Of a stretch of 64,000 nucleotides of DNA, positions 1-8,445 are shown piece by piece (position 1 is the stretch's first letter; every line of letters starts with the position of its first letter). The notes below the pieces were generated by a model, which ran no database searches, was not told where the DNA came from, and was given only the letters and a program-made list of their open reading frames with translations. Where the stretch lies: assembly GCF_030341905.1 (NCBI RefSeq), contig NZ_JATAAF010000006.1, forward strand, positions 108,960-172,959, read 5' to 3'. A program made the position numbers and the translations under genes. Source of the stretch: Porticoccus sp. W117 (GTDB lineage Bacteria; Pseudomonadota; Gammaproteobacteria; Pseudomonadales; Porticoccaceae).

Positions 1-904
1 CCGGCTGAACAACATCAATATTCTCGGAAATGGTGACACTGAGATTGCCGTGGGCCACCGCAGCGGGAAGAATCTGCACACCGCTGCCCATCACAATGGT
101 GCCGGTGCGGGCATTTACCACAATGCGAGCGGCAGCTTGCCCTGGGGTAAATTCCAGATTTTCCACCTCGGCAAAAAAGGCCACTTTCTGGGCCATATCC
201 ACCGGCGTATTCACTTTGATGGAAGATCCGTCCATAGGCGCCGCTGTACCGGGGCCAAAGCGGTGGTTGATCACATTGGAAAGGCGCTGAGCGGTGGTGA
301 AGTCGTGCTGGTGAAGGTTGAGCACCAATTCACTGCCATTGGCAAAAGGCGTAGGCACACTGCGCTCTACAGTGGCACCGTTGGGAATACGACCGGAGCT
401 GGGGATATTAACGGTAACCCGTGAACCATCGGCGCCCTCTGCACCAAAGCCCCCCACCACCAGGCTGCCTTGGGCCACTGCATACACCTGACCGTCGGCG
501 CCCTTGAGAGGGGTCATCAACAAGCTGCCGCCGCGCAGGCTTTGGGCGTTGCCTACGGAAGACACGGTAACGTCAATATTTTGGCCACTCTTGGCAAAGG
601 GTGGCAGATCCGCGTGCACCATTACGGCGGCAACATTTTTCAACTGGGGATTGATATTGGGCGGGATCACAACACCCAACTGGGCCAACAGGTTTTTCAG
701 GCTTTGTACGGTGAACTGGGTTTGCGTGGTCTGGTCGCCGGTGCCGTCCAGGCCAACCACCAGGCCATAGCCAATCAGTTGGTTACTGCGCACTCCGGCG
801 ACGCTGGCAATGTCTTTTACCCGGTCGGCGCTGGCGGGCAGGGATACGCCAAAAGCAACTATCACTGCCACAAACGCTACCGTAATCCATTTGTTGATTG
901 CCAT
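1..904 (-). CDS. flgI: Flagellar P-ring protein FlgI (3' end outside window)
   Basis: FlgI forms the periplasmic P ring around the flagellar rod. Reading the minus strand from the ATG at 904 gives a Sec signal peptide (start [15 protein letters not shown], Ala-X-Ala end ASA) followed by typical FlgI sequence: [21 protein letters not shown], then [13 protein letters not shown]. About 301 codons are present; the usual length is about 365, so the C-terminus lies beyond position 1. An AAGGTGA ribosome site lies just upstream of the ATG. It is the last visible gene of the flgBCDEFGHI operon, 25 bp after flgH. Confidence 0.95.
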   Translation of the reverse strand, partial: MAINKWITVAFVAVIVAFGVSLPASADRVKDIASVAGVRSNQLIGYGLVVGLDGTGDQTTQTQFTVQSLKNLLAQLGVVIPPNINPQLKNVAAVMVHADLPPFAKSGQNIDVTVSSVGNAQSLRGGSLLMTPLKGADGQVYAVAQGSLVVGGFGAEGADGSRVTVNIPSSGRIPNGATVERSVPTPFANGSELVLNLHQHDFTTAQRLSNVINHRFGPGTAAPMDGSSIKVNTPVDMAQKVAFFAEVENLEFTPGQAAARIVVNARTGTIVMGSGVQILPAAVAHGNLSVTISENIDVVQP

Positions 905-929
905 TGCCTGTCACCTTTTTAAGCGGCCA

Positions 930-1787
930 TTAGAATGGCCAAAGCGGTCCCAGGAAGAATTTCGCCAGCCAGCCCATGCGGTTGGTGTCGGCCATCTGGC
1001 CCTTGCCGCTGTAGCTGATGCGCGCATTGGCCACTTTGGTGGACAGCACCATATTGTCACTGGTGATATCCACAGGTCTGACCATTCCCTCGATGCGCAC
1101 GAACTCTTCCCCCTGGTTAATCTCGATCCACTTTTCACCGCGGATCACCAGGTTTCCATTAGGCAAGACCCGTGCCACCGTCACCGTAACGCTACCACTA
1201 AGACTGTTGCTTTGATTACTGCTGCCCTGACCGCTGAAGTCGTGTTGTGAGTCCAGATCCACCCCCAGATTGGTGCTGCCGGTAAGGCTTCGCCCCAACA
1301 CGGATGGGTTGGTAAGGGTTGTACTGTTGGTGCGATCCAGGCTGGTGGCGCTGCTTTTCTCTGCTGACGTCTGCTCACTCAACAGCACCGTGATGGTATC
1401 CCCTACCCGGTGCGCTTTAACGTCCTCAAAAAACGCCAGCTCATAGCCGGACTGGTAAATAGAACCGTCTTGGGGCGCTGGCGCCAGGTATTCGTAGGGC
1501 ACTTCGTTGTCGATGTAGTGATTGCCGTATTGTTGGGGGGCGGAGCTGCAGGCTGACAAGCCAACGACGGCAAGAGCGGCAAGTAATTGCCGGTAAAGAC
1601 TTGGTCGCACGTCGCACGTCGCACGTCGCACGCTAAAACCAAGCACGTTGTACACAAATAGGCAGGGTTTCTTAGCTACAAAGCTCTTAACGCTAAAAAC
1701 CTTCTTAATAAACACCGAGGTACGTTCGGCACTTAGCGTGCGACGTGCGACGTGCGACGTGCGACCCTGTAACAAACACTTCATCAT
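930..1787 (-). CDS. flgH: Flagellar L-ring lipoprotein FlgH with in-frame repeat insertion
   Basis: FlgH builds the outer-membrane L ring. The mature part is normal: lipobox LSAC near residue 80, then the beta-rich L-ring domain ending in GWLAKFFLGPLWPF. The N-terminus is not normal. The ATG at 1787 follows a GAGGG ribosome site and the flgG stop, but about 55 residues encoded by a palindromic repeat (1603-1766) separate it from the hydrophobic signal core LLAALAVVGLSAC. Total length is 285 residues against about 230 in the family. A GTG inside the right part of the repeat (start VRPSLYRQLLAAL) would give a normal signal peptide, but no ribosome site is visible there. The frame is open throughout, so the gene is probably functional. 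Confidence 0.93.
   Translation of the reverse strand: MMKCLLQGRTSHVARRTLSAERTSVFIKKVFSVKSFVAKKPCLFVYNVLGFSVRRATCDVRPSLYRQLLAALAVVGLSACSSAPQQYGNHYIDNEVPYEYLAPAPQDGSIYQSGYELAFFEDVKAHRVGDTITVLLSEQTSAEKSSATSLDRTNSTTLTNPSVLGRSLTGSTNLGVDLDSQHDFSGQGSSNQSNSLSGSVTVTVARVLPNGNLVIRGEKWIEINQGEEFVRIEGMVRPVDITSDNMVLSTKVANARISYSGKGQMADTNRMGWLAKFFLGPLWPF
1603..1766. repeat. Palindromic element with heptamer arms, inside flgH
   Basis: The left arm is four exact copies of GTCGCAC (1604-1631). The right arm is four exact copies of the complement GTGCGAC (1738-1765). The core between them is 106 bp and also begins and ends with GCTAAA/TTAGC. The outermost bases extend the symmetry by one pair. The element lies between the flgH start codon and its signal-peptide core and contains no stop in the flgH frame. 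Confidence 0.9.
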
Positions 1788-1799
1788 TTCAGCCCTCGC

Positions 1800-2582
1800 T
1801 TATAGCTGCTGCGTCAGGTTCTGCAGCATCTGATCCGTGGTCGATATGGCTTTGGAATTCATCTCGTAGGTGCGCTGGGTTTCGATCATGCCCACCAACT
1901 CCTCCACCACATTGACATTGGAGCTTTCCAGAAAGCCCTGGGCCAGGGTGCCCAGGCCATTAGAGCCGGGGTTACCCACCTGGGCGTTACCGCTGGCGGT
2001 GGATTCCACATAGAGGTTTTGGCCGCGTGGCTCCAGGCCAGCCGGGTTGACGAAGTCGGCGATAGTCAGGGTACCCACCTGGGTCGAGGCACCATCCTCC
2101 GTGACCACAGAAACAATGCCATCGGCACCCACGGTCACCGAGCGGGCGTTTTGTGGAACGATAATAGTGGGCTGCAAGGCAAAACCGTTGGCAGTTACTA
2201 TCTGCCCCTGAGCATCCAGTTGCAGGGAGCCGTCACGGGTGTAGGCCAGGGTGCCATCGGGCATGGTGATCTGCAGAAAGCCGCGGCCTTCAATAGCCAG
2301 GTCCAGAGGCTTTTGGGTATTGGTGAGATTGCCCTGGGTAAAGGTTTTTTCGGTGGCCACCACCCGCACCCCGGTGCCCACCATCATGCCGCTGGGCAGT
2401 ACCGTATCCTGAGAGCTCTGGGCACCGACCTGACGCAAATTCTGGTAGAGCATATCCTCAAACACCGCGCGACCGCGCTTGTAACCTACGGTGCTGGCGT
2501 TGGCGAGGTTATTGGAAATGGTCGCCATCTTGGTTTGCTGGGCGTCCAGTCCGGTTTTGGAAATCCACAATGCCTGGTTCAT
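1800..2582 (-). CDS. flgG: Flagellar distal rod protein FlgG
   Basis: FlgG forms the distal rod that crosses the P and L rings. The 260-residue product has the family length, the N-terminal rod motif [20 protein letters not shown], and the C-terminal heptad helix ending in [10 protein letters not shown] that packs in the rod. The central D1 domain contains VGTGVRV and the [12 protein letters not shown] region. It lies 11 bp after flgF and 12 bp before flgH in the same operon. Confidence 0.97.
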   Translation of the reverse strand: MNQALWISKTGLDAQQTKMATISNNLANASTVGYKRGRAVFEDMLYQNLRQVGAQSSQDTVLPSGMMVGTGVRVVATEKTFTQGNLTNTQKPLDLAIEGRGFLQITMPDGTLAYTRDGSLQLDAQGQIVTANGFALQPTIIVPQNARSVTVGADGIVSVVTEDGASTQVGTLTIADFVNPAGLEPRGQNLYVESTASGNAQVGNPGSNGLGTLAQGFLESSNVNVVEELVGMIETQRTYEMNSKAISTTDQMLQNLTQQL

Positions 2583-2593
2583 GGTGCAGCCCT

Positions 2594-3331
2594 CTAGCTA
2601 ACTTTCATCAGTTCCGCAGAGGCACGGTCGTTTTCCGAGGCCATCTGCATCAATTTGGTTTGGGTTTCAAAGGAGCGCGACAGCTCGATCATCTTCACCA
2701 TGGAAGCCACCGCGTTGACGTTGCTGCCTTCCAGGGCGCCGGGAATCACCCGCACACTGGCATCCGGCACCAGCTCAATGCCATCTTTGTGACGCAGCAA
2801 ACCGTCGAGGCCCTTTTGCAACTGGCTGGGGTCATCCACCCGCACCAGCTTGAGGCGATCCACCACCGACTGGGCCGTGGCGTCCTGCCCCAGGGGAACA
2901 ATGGAAATAGTGCCGTCCGGGGCGATCTCCATACTGGCAAAAGGCGGAATCGCGATGGGGCCGTTGTCGCCCATAATCGGCTCGCCGGCGCCATTGGTCA
3001 TGCGCCCAAAGGGATCGATCTGCAAATCGCCGCGACGAGTCACCGCCTCACCGCCCTCCGGGGTTTGCACCACCAGCCAGCCACCGTCGTTGACAGCCAC
3101 ATCCAGATCCCGGCCGGTACTCTCGATGTGGGCGTTGCGAGTGTCTGCACCGGCGCCAGACAGCTGCACATAATTGCGGGTGCCGCTGGCGTTGGCTGCA
3201 GTGGTGCTGAGTGACGCCAAATCCGCCCGAAAGCCGGTGGTGGAGGCATTGGCCAGGTTACTGGTGGTGTGCACCTGCTCCCGAAGGGCGCTGTTAGCGC
3301 CACTCATAGCCACATATAGCAGACGATCCAT
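2594..3331 (-). CDS. flgF: Flagellar proximal rod protein FlgF
   Basis: FlgF is a proximal rod subunit homologous to FlgG. The 245-residue product starts [19 protein letters not shown], has the rod N-terminal box [15 protein letters not shown] nearby as [15 protein letters not shown], and ends with the [16 protein letters not shown] helix. The central [23 protein letters not shown] segment is typical. A repeat-bearing 130-bp spacer separates it from flgE. Confidence 0.95.
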   Translation of the reverse strand: MDRLLYVAMSGANSALREQVHTTSNLANASTTGFRADLASLSTTAANASGTRNYVQLSGAGADTRNAHIESTGRDLDVAVNDGGWLVVQTPEGGEAVTRRGDLQIDPFGRMTNGAGEPIMGDNGPIAIPPFASMEIAPDGTISIVPLGQDATAQSVVDRLKLVRVDDPSQLQKGLDGLLRHKDGIELVPDASVRVIPGALEGSNVNAVASMVKMIELSRSFETQTKLMQMASENDRASAELMKVS

Positions 3332-3346
3332 TAGTTGCCCTCCGGG

Positions 3347-3458
3347 CGGGAGATGGGAGATGGGAGATGGGAGACGGGGTGGTTACCCGCACCTCCACAA
3401 CTCTTGGCGAAGCCCATACTGGTTTTATCGTCTCTCATCTTTCGTCTCCCGTCTCACA
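3347..3458. repeat. Palindromic element with degenerate heptamer arms between flgE and flgF
   Basis: The left arm (3347-3380) is a run of GGGAGAT units ending GGGAGAC. The right arm (3427-3458) is the complementary run of variants such as GTCTCTC, ATCTTTC and GTCTCCC. The core is about 46 bp. The architecture (7-bp units tandemly repeated in both arms) is the same as in the flgH element although the unit differs. A half copy of the same unit type lies at 54497-54518. Confidence 0.8.
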
Positions 3459-3461
3459 TCA

Positions 3462-4727
3462 TTAACGAAGGTTAATGACCGCCTGCGTCACCGCATCTTC
3501 GGTCTGGATAACCTGGGCGTTGGCCTGGAAGTTGCGCTGGGCGACGATCATGGCCACCAGTTGCTCGGTGACTTCCACGTTGGAGTCTTCCAGAGCGCCG
3601 GACTGCAACACACCCAGGCCACCGTCACCGGCAGGGTTACGGGTGGGCGGGCCAGAGCTGAAGGTTTCTGTCCAGATGCTACCGCCCTGGGGCTGCAAGC
3701 CCTGGGTATTGGAGAAGCCCGCCAATACCACCTGCCCCAAAGCGCGGGACTGGCCATTGTTGTACTGGGCAAACACTACACCAGTGGGGTCAATCTCAAC
3801 GCCCCGCAGCTGACCACTGGTGAAACCGTTCTGGTTGATATTGCTGACCGCAAAGTTGCTACCAAACTGAGTAGTCTGGGACACATCTACGGTAAAGTTC
3901 TGGGCTAATGCACCGGATGGCGTGCCATCAGAATTGAGCGGCGCCCAACCGGTAATAGTCAGTGAAGTCACGCCACCGCTGGGATCCAAGGCACCTGCCT
4001 GATCAAATTGCAGGGTTTCCGGGCCGGAAGTGGAGACGCCATCCACCAGTGTGTAAGCCTGCCACTGGTTAGCGGTAGCGGACTTGACGTAGTAGGTGCT
4101 GAGAATATGAGGGTTACCCAGGCTGTCGAATACAGTGGTAGAGGTGGAGTTGTTGTACATATCCGCTGTGGGCGCCGTAGGCGGTGTAGCGAAAGCGTCA
4201 AAAGGCCCACCCCAGGCAGTGACAGGTACCGACTCGCGAGAATCCAGATTGGAGACAATCTCGGCCTGGGTAGTAGCCTGGGGTTCAATCAACCCGGTAT
4301 CCAGTTGCAGATCACCAATGGACGGCAAAATAGCGCCGGCCGTATCTGACTGGAACGCTTGCAAGCGCAGGCCTTCGTTATTCACCACAAAGCCATCACG
4401 ATCGATACCGAACTGACCGGCACGGGTAAATACTTCGGTACCGGAGTCGTTGAGAATAAAAAAGCCGTTGCCGTTAATGGCCACATCCAGGGAATTTTCC
4501 GTAAAGCTGATATTGCCCTGTGTGAACTGTTGGCTGACCGCACTGAGGCTAACACCGCGGCCAATGGCGTTTGAGCCAGAACCCAATAGTCCCGATGCGT
4601 AGAGATCGGAAAATTCCGCCCGCGACGTTTTAAAGCCAGTTGTAGCGCTGTTGGCGATGTTATTGCCAATCACCCCCAGCTCTGCGGACGCACTTTGTAA
4701 ACCGGATACTGCGGTATCAAAGGCCAT
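3462..4727 (-). CDS. flgE: Flagellar hook protein FlgE
   Basis: FlgE polymerises into the hook. The 421-residue product starts MAFDTAVSGLQSASAELGVI, carries the NNIANSATTGFKTSRAEFSD axial-protein box, a FlgE D2 region with WGGPFDAF and STTVFDSLGNPHILSTYYVK, and a C-terminal VIQTEDAVTQAVINLR helix. It lies between flgD and flgF in standard order. A good AGGAGAGTAA ribosome site precedes the ATG at 4727. Confidence 0.97.
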   Translation of the reverse strand: MAFDTAVSGLQSASAELGVIGNNIANSATTGFKTSRAEFSDLYASGLLGSGSNAIGRGVSLSAVSQQFTQGNISFTENSLDVAINGNGFFILNDSGTEVFTRAGQFGIDRDGFVVNNEGLRLQAFQSDTAGAILPSIGDLQLDTGLIEPQATTQAEIVSNLDSRESVPVTAWGGPFDAFATPPTAPTADMYNNSTSTTVFDSLGNPHILSTYYVKSATANQWQAYTLVDGVSTSGPETLQFDQAGALDPSGGVTSLTITGWAPLNSDGTPSGALAQNFTVDVSQTTQFGSNFAVSNINQNGFTSGQLRGVEIDPTGVVFAQYNNGQSRALGQVVLAGFSNTQGLQPQGGSIWTETFSSGPPTRNPAGDGGLGVLQSGALEDSNVEVTEQLVAMIVAQRNFQANAQVIQTEDAVTQAVINLR

Positions 4728-4769
4728 AACTTACTCTCCTGTTTTTATAGGATTCGTTGATTAGTACTG

Positions 4770-5456
4770 TTAGTAGAACTCGCGAACTTCAGACAGTCGC
4801 ATGGTGGCGCCACCTTCCAGATTGAGCACCGGATCGCCGCTACCACTGAGGGAAACACTGTCTATTTTTACTCGGGTAAAGGCGGGAACCGCCTCTGCCT
4901 GACCGTTGATGGTAGCGGTGGCGGTCACCTGGTAGGGGCCGGGATCAACCGTATCGCCATCCAGATTGGTACCATCCCAGGTAAAGGGCACCACCCCGCC
5001 GGACTGGGGCCCCAGCGGCACTCGCGCCACCAGATTGCCCGCCAGATCAGCCACCTCTACAGTCAAACCGTTAACCCCGGTGGGCAACTCCACCACGCCA
5101 TTGAAATCACCACCTTCCGCCAGTGGTGCAATGTTGTAATTGGCGATCACATCCCGCCCCACCAGAGACGCCGCCTGCAACCCCTGATTGGCAGACAATG
5201 AGCCCACCAGACCACTCATGGAATTATTCAGCTCATCGATGCCCGACACGGTGCCAAACTGGGCTATCTGGGCGAGAAACTGGCTGCTGTCCTGGGGGTC
5301 TGTTGGGTCCTGATTTTCCAGTTGCGCCACCATCAGGCTGAGGAATTCTTCCACCCCCAGGTCGTTGGGGTCGTTACTGCCCCGCTGGCGAGCAGCGGCC
5401 AGGTTTTCCGCCGTGGAAACACCTGTAACACTGCTAAATGGATTTTCTACCGGCAT
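4770..5456 (-). CDS. flgD: Hook assembly cap protein FlgD
   Basis: FlgD is the scaffold that caps the growing hook. The 228-residue product has the N-terminal hook-capping region with LGVEEFLSLMVAQLENQDPT and FGTVSGIDELN, followed by the FlgD Ig-like segment ending FTWDGTNLDGDTVDPGPYQV. Length and order (between flgC and flgE) fit the family. Confidence 0.95.
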   Translation of the reverse strand: MPVENPFSSVTGVSTAENLAAARQRGSNDPNDLGVEEFLSLMVAQLENQDPTDPQDSSQFLAQIAQFGTVSGIDELNNSMSGLVGSLSANQGLQAASLVGRDVIANYNIAPLAEGGDFNGVVELPTGVNGLTVEVADLAGNLVARVPLGPQSGGVVPFTWDGTNLDGDTVDPGPYQVTATATINGQAEAVPAFTRVKIDSVSLSGSGDPVLNLEGGATMRLSEVREFY

Positions 5457-5469
5457 GATCTGCTCCTGC

Positions 5470-5880
5470 CTATCGGCCTATATTGAGGGTTTGCATCAAC
5501 AGCTGGCGGGCGGTCTTCATGGCCTCGACACTGTTCTGATAAGAGCGCGATGCGGAAATCATATTGGCCATTTCCGCTACCGCGTTGACGTTGGAGTAAT
5601 AGACATAACCATCTTCGTCTGACATGGGATGCTCCGGCGAAAACTGGCGCACCGGAGCGGCATCAGTAGTGACCACTTCAGAAACCCGTACACCGGCCAC
5701 CGAATCGTTAAAAGCGTCGCGCATCACCGTGGAAAATACCGGTTGGCGTGAACGATAAGCCTCTTCCGCCGAAGAGCTCACCGCATCGGCGTTGGCGATG
5801 TTGCTGGCCACGGTATTCAGGCGTATCGACTGGGCTTGCAGGGCAGAGCTGGATACGTCCAAAACATTAAATAGACTCAT
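5470..5880 (-). CDS. flgC: Proximal rod protein FlgC
   Basis: FlgC is a proximal rod subunit. The 136-residue product begins MSLFNVLDVSSSALQAQSIR, has TVASNIANADAVSSSAEEAY and the C-terminal SRSYQNSVEAMKTARQLLMQ helix typical of the family. It is 26 bp downstream of flgB and 13 bp upstream of flgD. Confidence 0.96.
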   Translation of the reverse strand: MSLFNVLDVSSSALQAQSIRLNTVASNIANADAVSSSAEEAYRSRQPVFSTVMRDAFNDSVAGVRVSEVVTTDAAPVRQFSPEHPMSDEDGYVYYSNVNAVAEMANMISASRSYQNSVEAMKTARQLLMQTLNIGR

Positions 5881-5906
5881 GACTTACTCCTCATAGTTCT
5901 GTCCTC

Positions 5907-6299
5907 CTACTCTCCCCGCAAGGCCAGCATCAGGCCTTTGATGGAGCCATTGAGAAAGTTCACGCTGGCCTGGTAACGCACCGCGTTCTCACCAAACTGG
6001 GCTTTCTCCACCTGGGTTTCCACCGTGTTGCCATCCAGAGATGCCTGATTGGGCGTGCGGTAGACAATCTCGCCACCGCCCAAGCCGCTGCTGGCACTGG
6101 TAAAGTGACGTTCGCTAGTGGTGTGCAAAGTGGAGCCGCCGCGAGCCTGGGCAAGAACGTCGCGAAAGTTGATGTCACGAGCCTTGTATCCGGGGGTATC
6201 CGCATTCGCCAGGTTGGACGCCAAAATTTCGGCGCGTCGTCCGCGAACCGCGATGGCTTGGGCGTGTAAATCCAGTGCGTTGTCGATCCAGCTGGGCAT
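5907..6299 (-). CDS. flgB: Proximal rod protein FlgB
   Basis: FlgB is the first rod subunit. The 130-residue product has the EILASNLANADTPGYKARDI box and the FGENAVRYQASVNFLNGSIK helix near the C-terminus. It is the first gene of the minus-strand flg operon. A sigma54-type promoter lies 58-73 bp upstream of the ATG. Confidence 0.96.
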   Translation of the reverse strand: MPSWIDNALDLHAQAIAVRGRRAEILASNLANADTPGYKARDINFRDVLAQARGGSTLHTTSERHFTSASSGLGGGEIVYRTPNQASLDGNTVETQVEKAQFGENAVRYQASVNFLNGSIKGLMLALRGE

Positions 6300-6356
6300 A
6301 ATAATTTTCTTTCGCTTTGTCTCTGGCCTGTGTGGCCATCGCCTTCAACCGGTTTT

Positions 6357-6372
6357 AGCAAACCTCATGCCA
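6357..6372 (-). promoter_or_regulatory. Sigma54-type promoter of flgB operon
   Basis: The minus strand reads TGGCATGAGGTTTGCT. It has the GG at -24 and GC at -12 with the exact spacing of the RpoN consensus TGGCACG-N4-TTGCW. It lies 58 bp upstream of flgB. RpoN/FleQ control of this operon is known in polarly flagellated gammaproteobacteria; FleQ sites were not identified. Confidence 0.85.
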
Positions 6373-6509
6373 AAATATTTTTACATTATTTTCAATAAGT
6401 TAAGATTGATAAAACCGTTAACCGGGCGGCAAGCGGCAACCTCTGTCCGCTCTTTTGCCGCCCACAGAGGGATTGCCCAGTGATATTTAGCCGCATGATT
6501 GAAGCGCCA

Positions 6510-6525
6510 CGGCATACAACTTGCT
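6510..6525 (+). promoter_or_regulatory. Sigma54-type promoter of flgA
   Basis: The plus strand reads CGGCATACAACTTGCT, with GG and GC at RpoN spacing. It points at flgA, whose chosen ATG is 38 bp downstream. It overlaps the upstream TTG that would extend flgA, which supports the later start. Confidence 0.75.
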
Positions 6526-6562
6526 TATGGGTTATGGAACCCAGCTGAGAGTCATAAAACGG

Positions 6563-7270
6563 ATGTTCAAACGCCATCTGCCATTACTGATACTGTTGTG
6601 CAGCAGTGCGCTGTCGCCACAAATCGCCAGCGCCGCTGAAAAACAAACCCCGCAGAGCATCCAAAACGCGGTTAAGGAATACCTGCTGCAGCAACCACAA
6701 ATACAGCGGCTCAGTTCCGCCAATGTGGCACCCGGTCGCCTAGACAAGCGCCTGAAACTGGAACGTTGCGGCCAGCCTTTGCAGGTATTTCTGCCTCCTG
6801 GCGGCAAACTTATTGGCAAAAGCACCGTCGGTGTACGCTGCACTGCCCCTACACCCTGGACTCTGTACGTACCGGTAACCGTTACCGCCTATGCGGCGGT
6901 GGCCACCGCCAACCACCCGTTACAGCGGGGCGCCCTGCTGACTTACGAAGACTTTTCCATGGTGCAGCAACCGCTGCACCAGGTTCCGGCGGGTTATCTG
7001 GAAAATAACGAGGAGTTGATCGGCAAGGAACTGACCCGCACTGTGGCAGCTGGAAAAACCCTCACTCGCAACATGCTAAAATCGCCAACGCTGATCAAAC
7101 GCGGCCAACAGGTAACGTTGATCGCACAGCAGCGCAATTTTGAAGTGCGTATGAATGGCAAAGCCCTGGCCAATGGTGCCGCGGGCGACAGGATTCGAGT
7201 GCAAAACCTGAGCTCAAAGAAAGTGGTGGAAGGCACCATCGACGCTCAGGGGGCTGTAGTTGTAGATTAA
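6563..7270 (+). CDS. flgA: P-ring assembly chaperone FlgA
   Basis: FlgA is the periplasmic chaperone for P-ring (FlgI) assembly. The 235-residue product has a signal peptide (MFKRHLPLLILLCSSALSPQ, cleavage after ASA) and the SAF-like C-terminal domain: HPLQRGALLTYEDFSMVQ, GKELTRTVAAGKTLTRNML, IKRGQQVTLIAQ and GDRIRVQNLSSKKVVEGTID. The ATG at 6563 is preferred because upstream in-frame starts overlap the sigma54 promoter. It is divergent from flgB, the usual arrangement with flgMN following. Confidence 0.93.
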   Translation: MFKRHLPLLILLCSSALSPQIASAAEKQTPQSIQNAVKEYLLQQPQIQRLSSANVAPGRLDKRLKLERCGQPLQVFLPPGGKLIGKSTVGVRCTAPTPWTLYVPVTVTAYAAVATANHPLQRGALLTYEDFSMVQQPLHQVPAGYLENNEELIGKELTRTVAAGKTLTRNMLKSPTLIKRGQQVTLIAQQRNFEVRMNGKALANGAAGDRIRVQNLSSKKVVEGTIDAQGAVVVD

Positions 7271-7323
7271 TAGCTGTAGATTAGCTGGTGGATTGACCGC
7301 CCGGTTTAACGGACAAACGGCAC

Positions 7324-7350
7324 TAAAGTTTTTACCTTAAAAGCCGCCAT
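7324..7350 (+). promoter_or_regulatory. FliA (sigma28) promoter of flgMN
   Basis: TAAAGTTT, then exactly 11 bases, then GCCGCCAT. This matches the FliA consensus TAAAGTTT-N11-GCCGATAA with a perfect -35 and a partial -10. It lies 36 bp upstream of the flgM ATG. FliA-dependent flgM expression is the known feedback arrangement. Confidence 0.85.
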
Positions 7351-7386
7351 TAAGTGGCAGACAGATAAATTTTGTGGAGCAGTCCT

Positions 7387-7713
7387 ATGGACTCCGATAT
7401 CAAACAATTACGGCCCGGTCATTTAGGCACACCAGCGTCAAAGGTGCCTGCCCATGCCAAAGGACCGGAAAAAGCCAATGAGAACAGCATTCACGGGCGA
7501 AATCAGGCAGATGCCCCGGCCGCCGGTGACACGGTTACAGTGACCGACCAGGCCGCCCGCCTGCAAGAGCTGGAACAGAGCCTGGCCAATACACCTGTGG
7601 TAGACAGTGCACGAGTTGCCGAGCTGCGAGAAGCCATCGCCAGCGGCAGCTACCAACCCGACCCCCAGCGCATTGCCGACAAGCTCAGCCAGCTGGAACG
7701 CGACCTGTTATAA
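7387..7713 (+). CDS. flgM: Anti-sigma-28 factor FlgM
   Basis: FlgM binds FliA until the hook is complete, then is exported. The 108-residue product has a polar, disordered first half and a C-terminal FliA-binding part: VTVTDQAARLQELEQSLAN, VVDSARVAELREAIASGSYQ and IADKLSQLERDLL. The ATG at 7387 has GGAGCAG upstream; an upstream in-frame ATG at 7372 lacks one. It is under a FliA-type promoter and 14 bp before flgN. Confidence 0.93.
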   Translation: MDSDIKQLRPGHLGTPASKVPAHAKGPEKANENSIHGRNQADAPAAGDTVTVTDQAARLQELEQSLANTPVVDSARVAELREAIASGSYQPDPQRIADKLSQLERDLL

Positions 7714-7727
7714 CAGCGCGGTAATCG

Positions 7728-8207
7728 ATGACAACCAACACCCTGCAACTGCAACAACAACTGCAACAGGAACTTGAGCTCACCCAGGCACTGCAACAGT
7801 GTCTGGGCAAAGAGCGAAAAGCCCTGGAACAGCAGGACACCGAATCTCTCGTAGAAAACGCCAACCACAAGGGCCAGCTGGTGCAACAGTTGGAGGCCGC
7901 TGCCCGGCAGCGGGAAAACCTGCTGACCCAGGCCGGATATGCTGCCGATCGCGAAGGCATGCAACAACTGCTGGCTGGCAACAAGCATTCACAGCTTGAA
8001 GACATCTGGCAAAAACTCAGCAGCGCCGCTGAACAATGCCGTGCAGAAAACCGCCAACTGGGCATGCTGATTCAGCGTGAACAGGGTAGCGTTCGCCAAG
8101 CCCAACATATCCTGCAACGCGGCGCCCCCGCCGACAACCACTCCTACAATGCCAGTGGCCAGAGCAATAGCAGTGCGGCGAAGAGTCGGAATATAGGAAA
8201 AGCGTAA
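7728..8207 (+). CDS. flgN: Flagellar export chaperone FlgN
   Basis: FlgN is the cytoplasmic chaperone for the hook-associated proteins FlgK and FlgL. The 159-residue product is a nearly continuous, Gln-rich helical protein: LQQQLQQELELTQALQQCLG, then ENANHKGQLVQQLEAAARQR, then RENRQLG-like packing residues. Primary identity rests on helical pattern, length and position immediately after flgM. Confidence 0.88.
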   Translation: MTTNTLQLQQQLQQELELTQALQQCLGKERKALEQQDTESLVENANHKGQLVQQLEAAARQRENLLTQAGYAADREGMQQLLAGNKHSQLEDIWQKLSSAAEQCRAENRQLGMLIQREQGSVRQAQHILQRGAPADNHSYNASGQSNSSAAKSRNIGKA

Positions 8208-8440
8208 AGCCACGAGCAACGGGCTTCGGGCGACGAGCAGACTGTGCCAGCAGCCAACAACTCAGAAGAATCGTCATCCCCGCGCAGGCGGGGATCCATA
8301 CTGGCTGTGGCACTAAAGTTTGAAATACAGTGGTTTCTGGATTCCCGCCTGCGCGGGAATGACGTGGTCGTGAGAGTTACCAGACGACCCCGCTGGATCT
8401 GCTCGCAGCCAGTAGCACGTCGCTCGCAGCTAAAACTCTT
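8208..8440. repeat. Composite nested palindromic repeats
   Basis: This gene-free stretch between the convergent flgN and sbcB is built of repeats. An inner palindrome (8272-8364) has arms CGTCATCCCCGCGCAGGCGG and its near complement ending GCGGGAATGACG. An outer family flanks it, with ACGAGCAACGGGCTTCGGGC at the left and GCTCGCAGC-type sequence at the right. The inner family recurs at 17471-17499 and 26539-26613. The outer family recurs at 9925-9996 and around the IS3 element at 38495-39858. Confidence 0.85.
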
Positions 8441-8445
8441 TACCC

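Noticed and set aside
1603..1766. Short tandem repeats as a CRISPR array
   Set aside because: The units are 7 bp, contiguous, and arranged as an inverted pair with no spacers; no cas genes are present.
930..1787. flgH as a pseudogene disrupted by the repeat
   Set aside because: The frame is open from a start with a good ribosome site through the whole L-ring domain, and all operon neighbours are intact.
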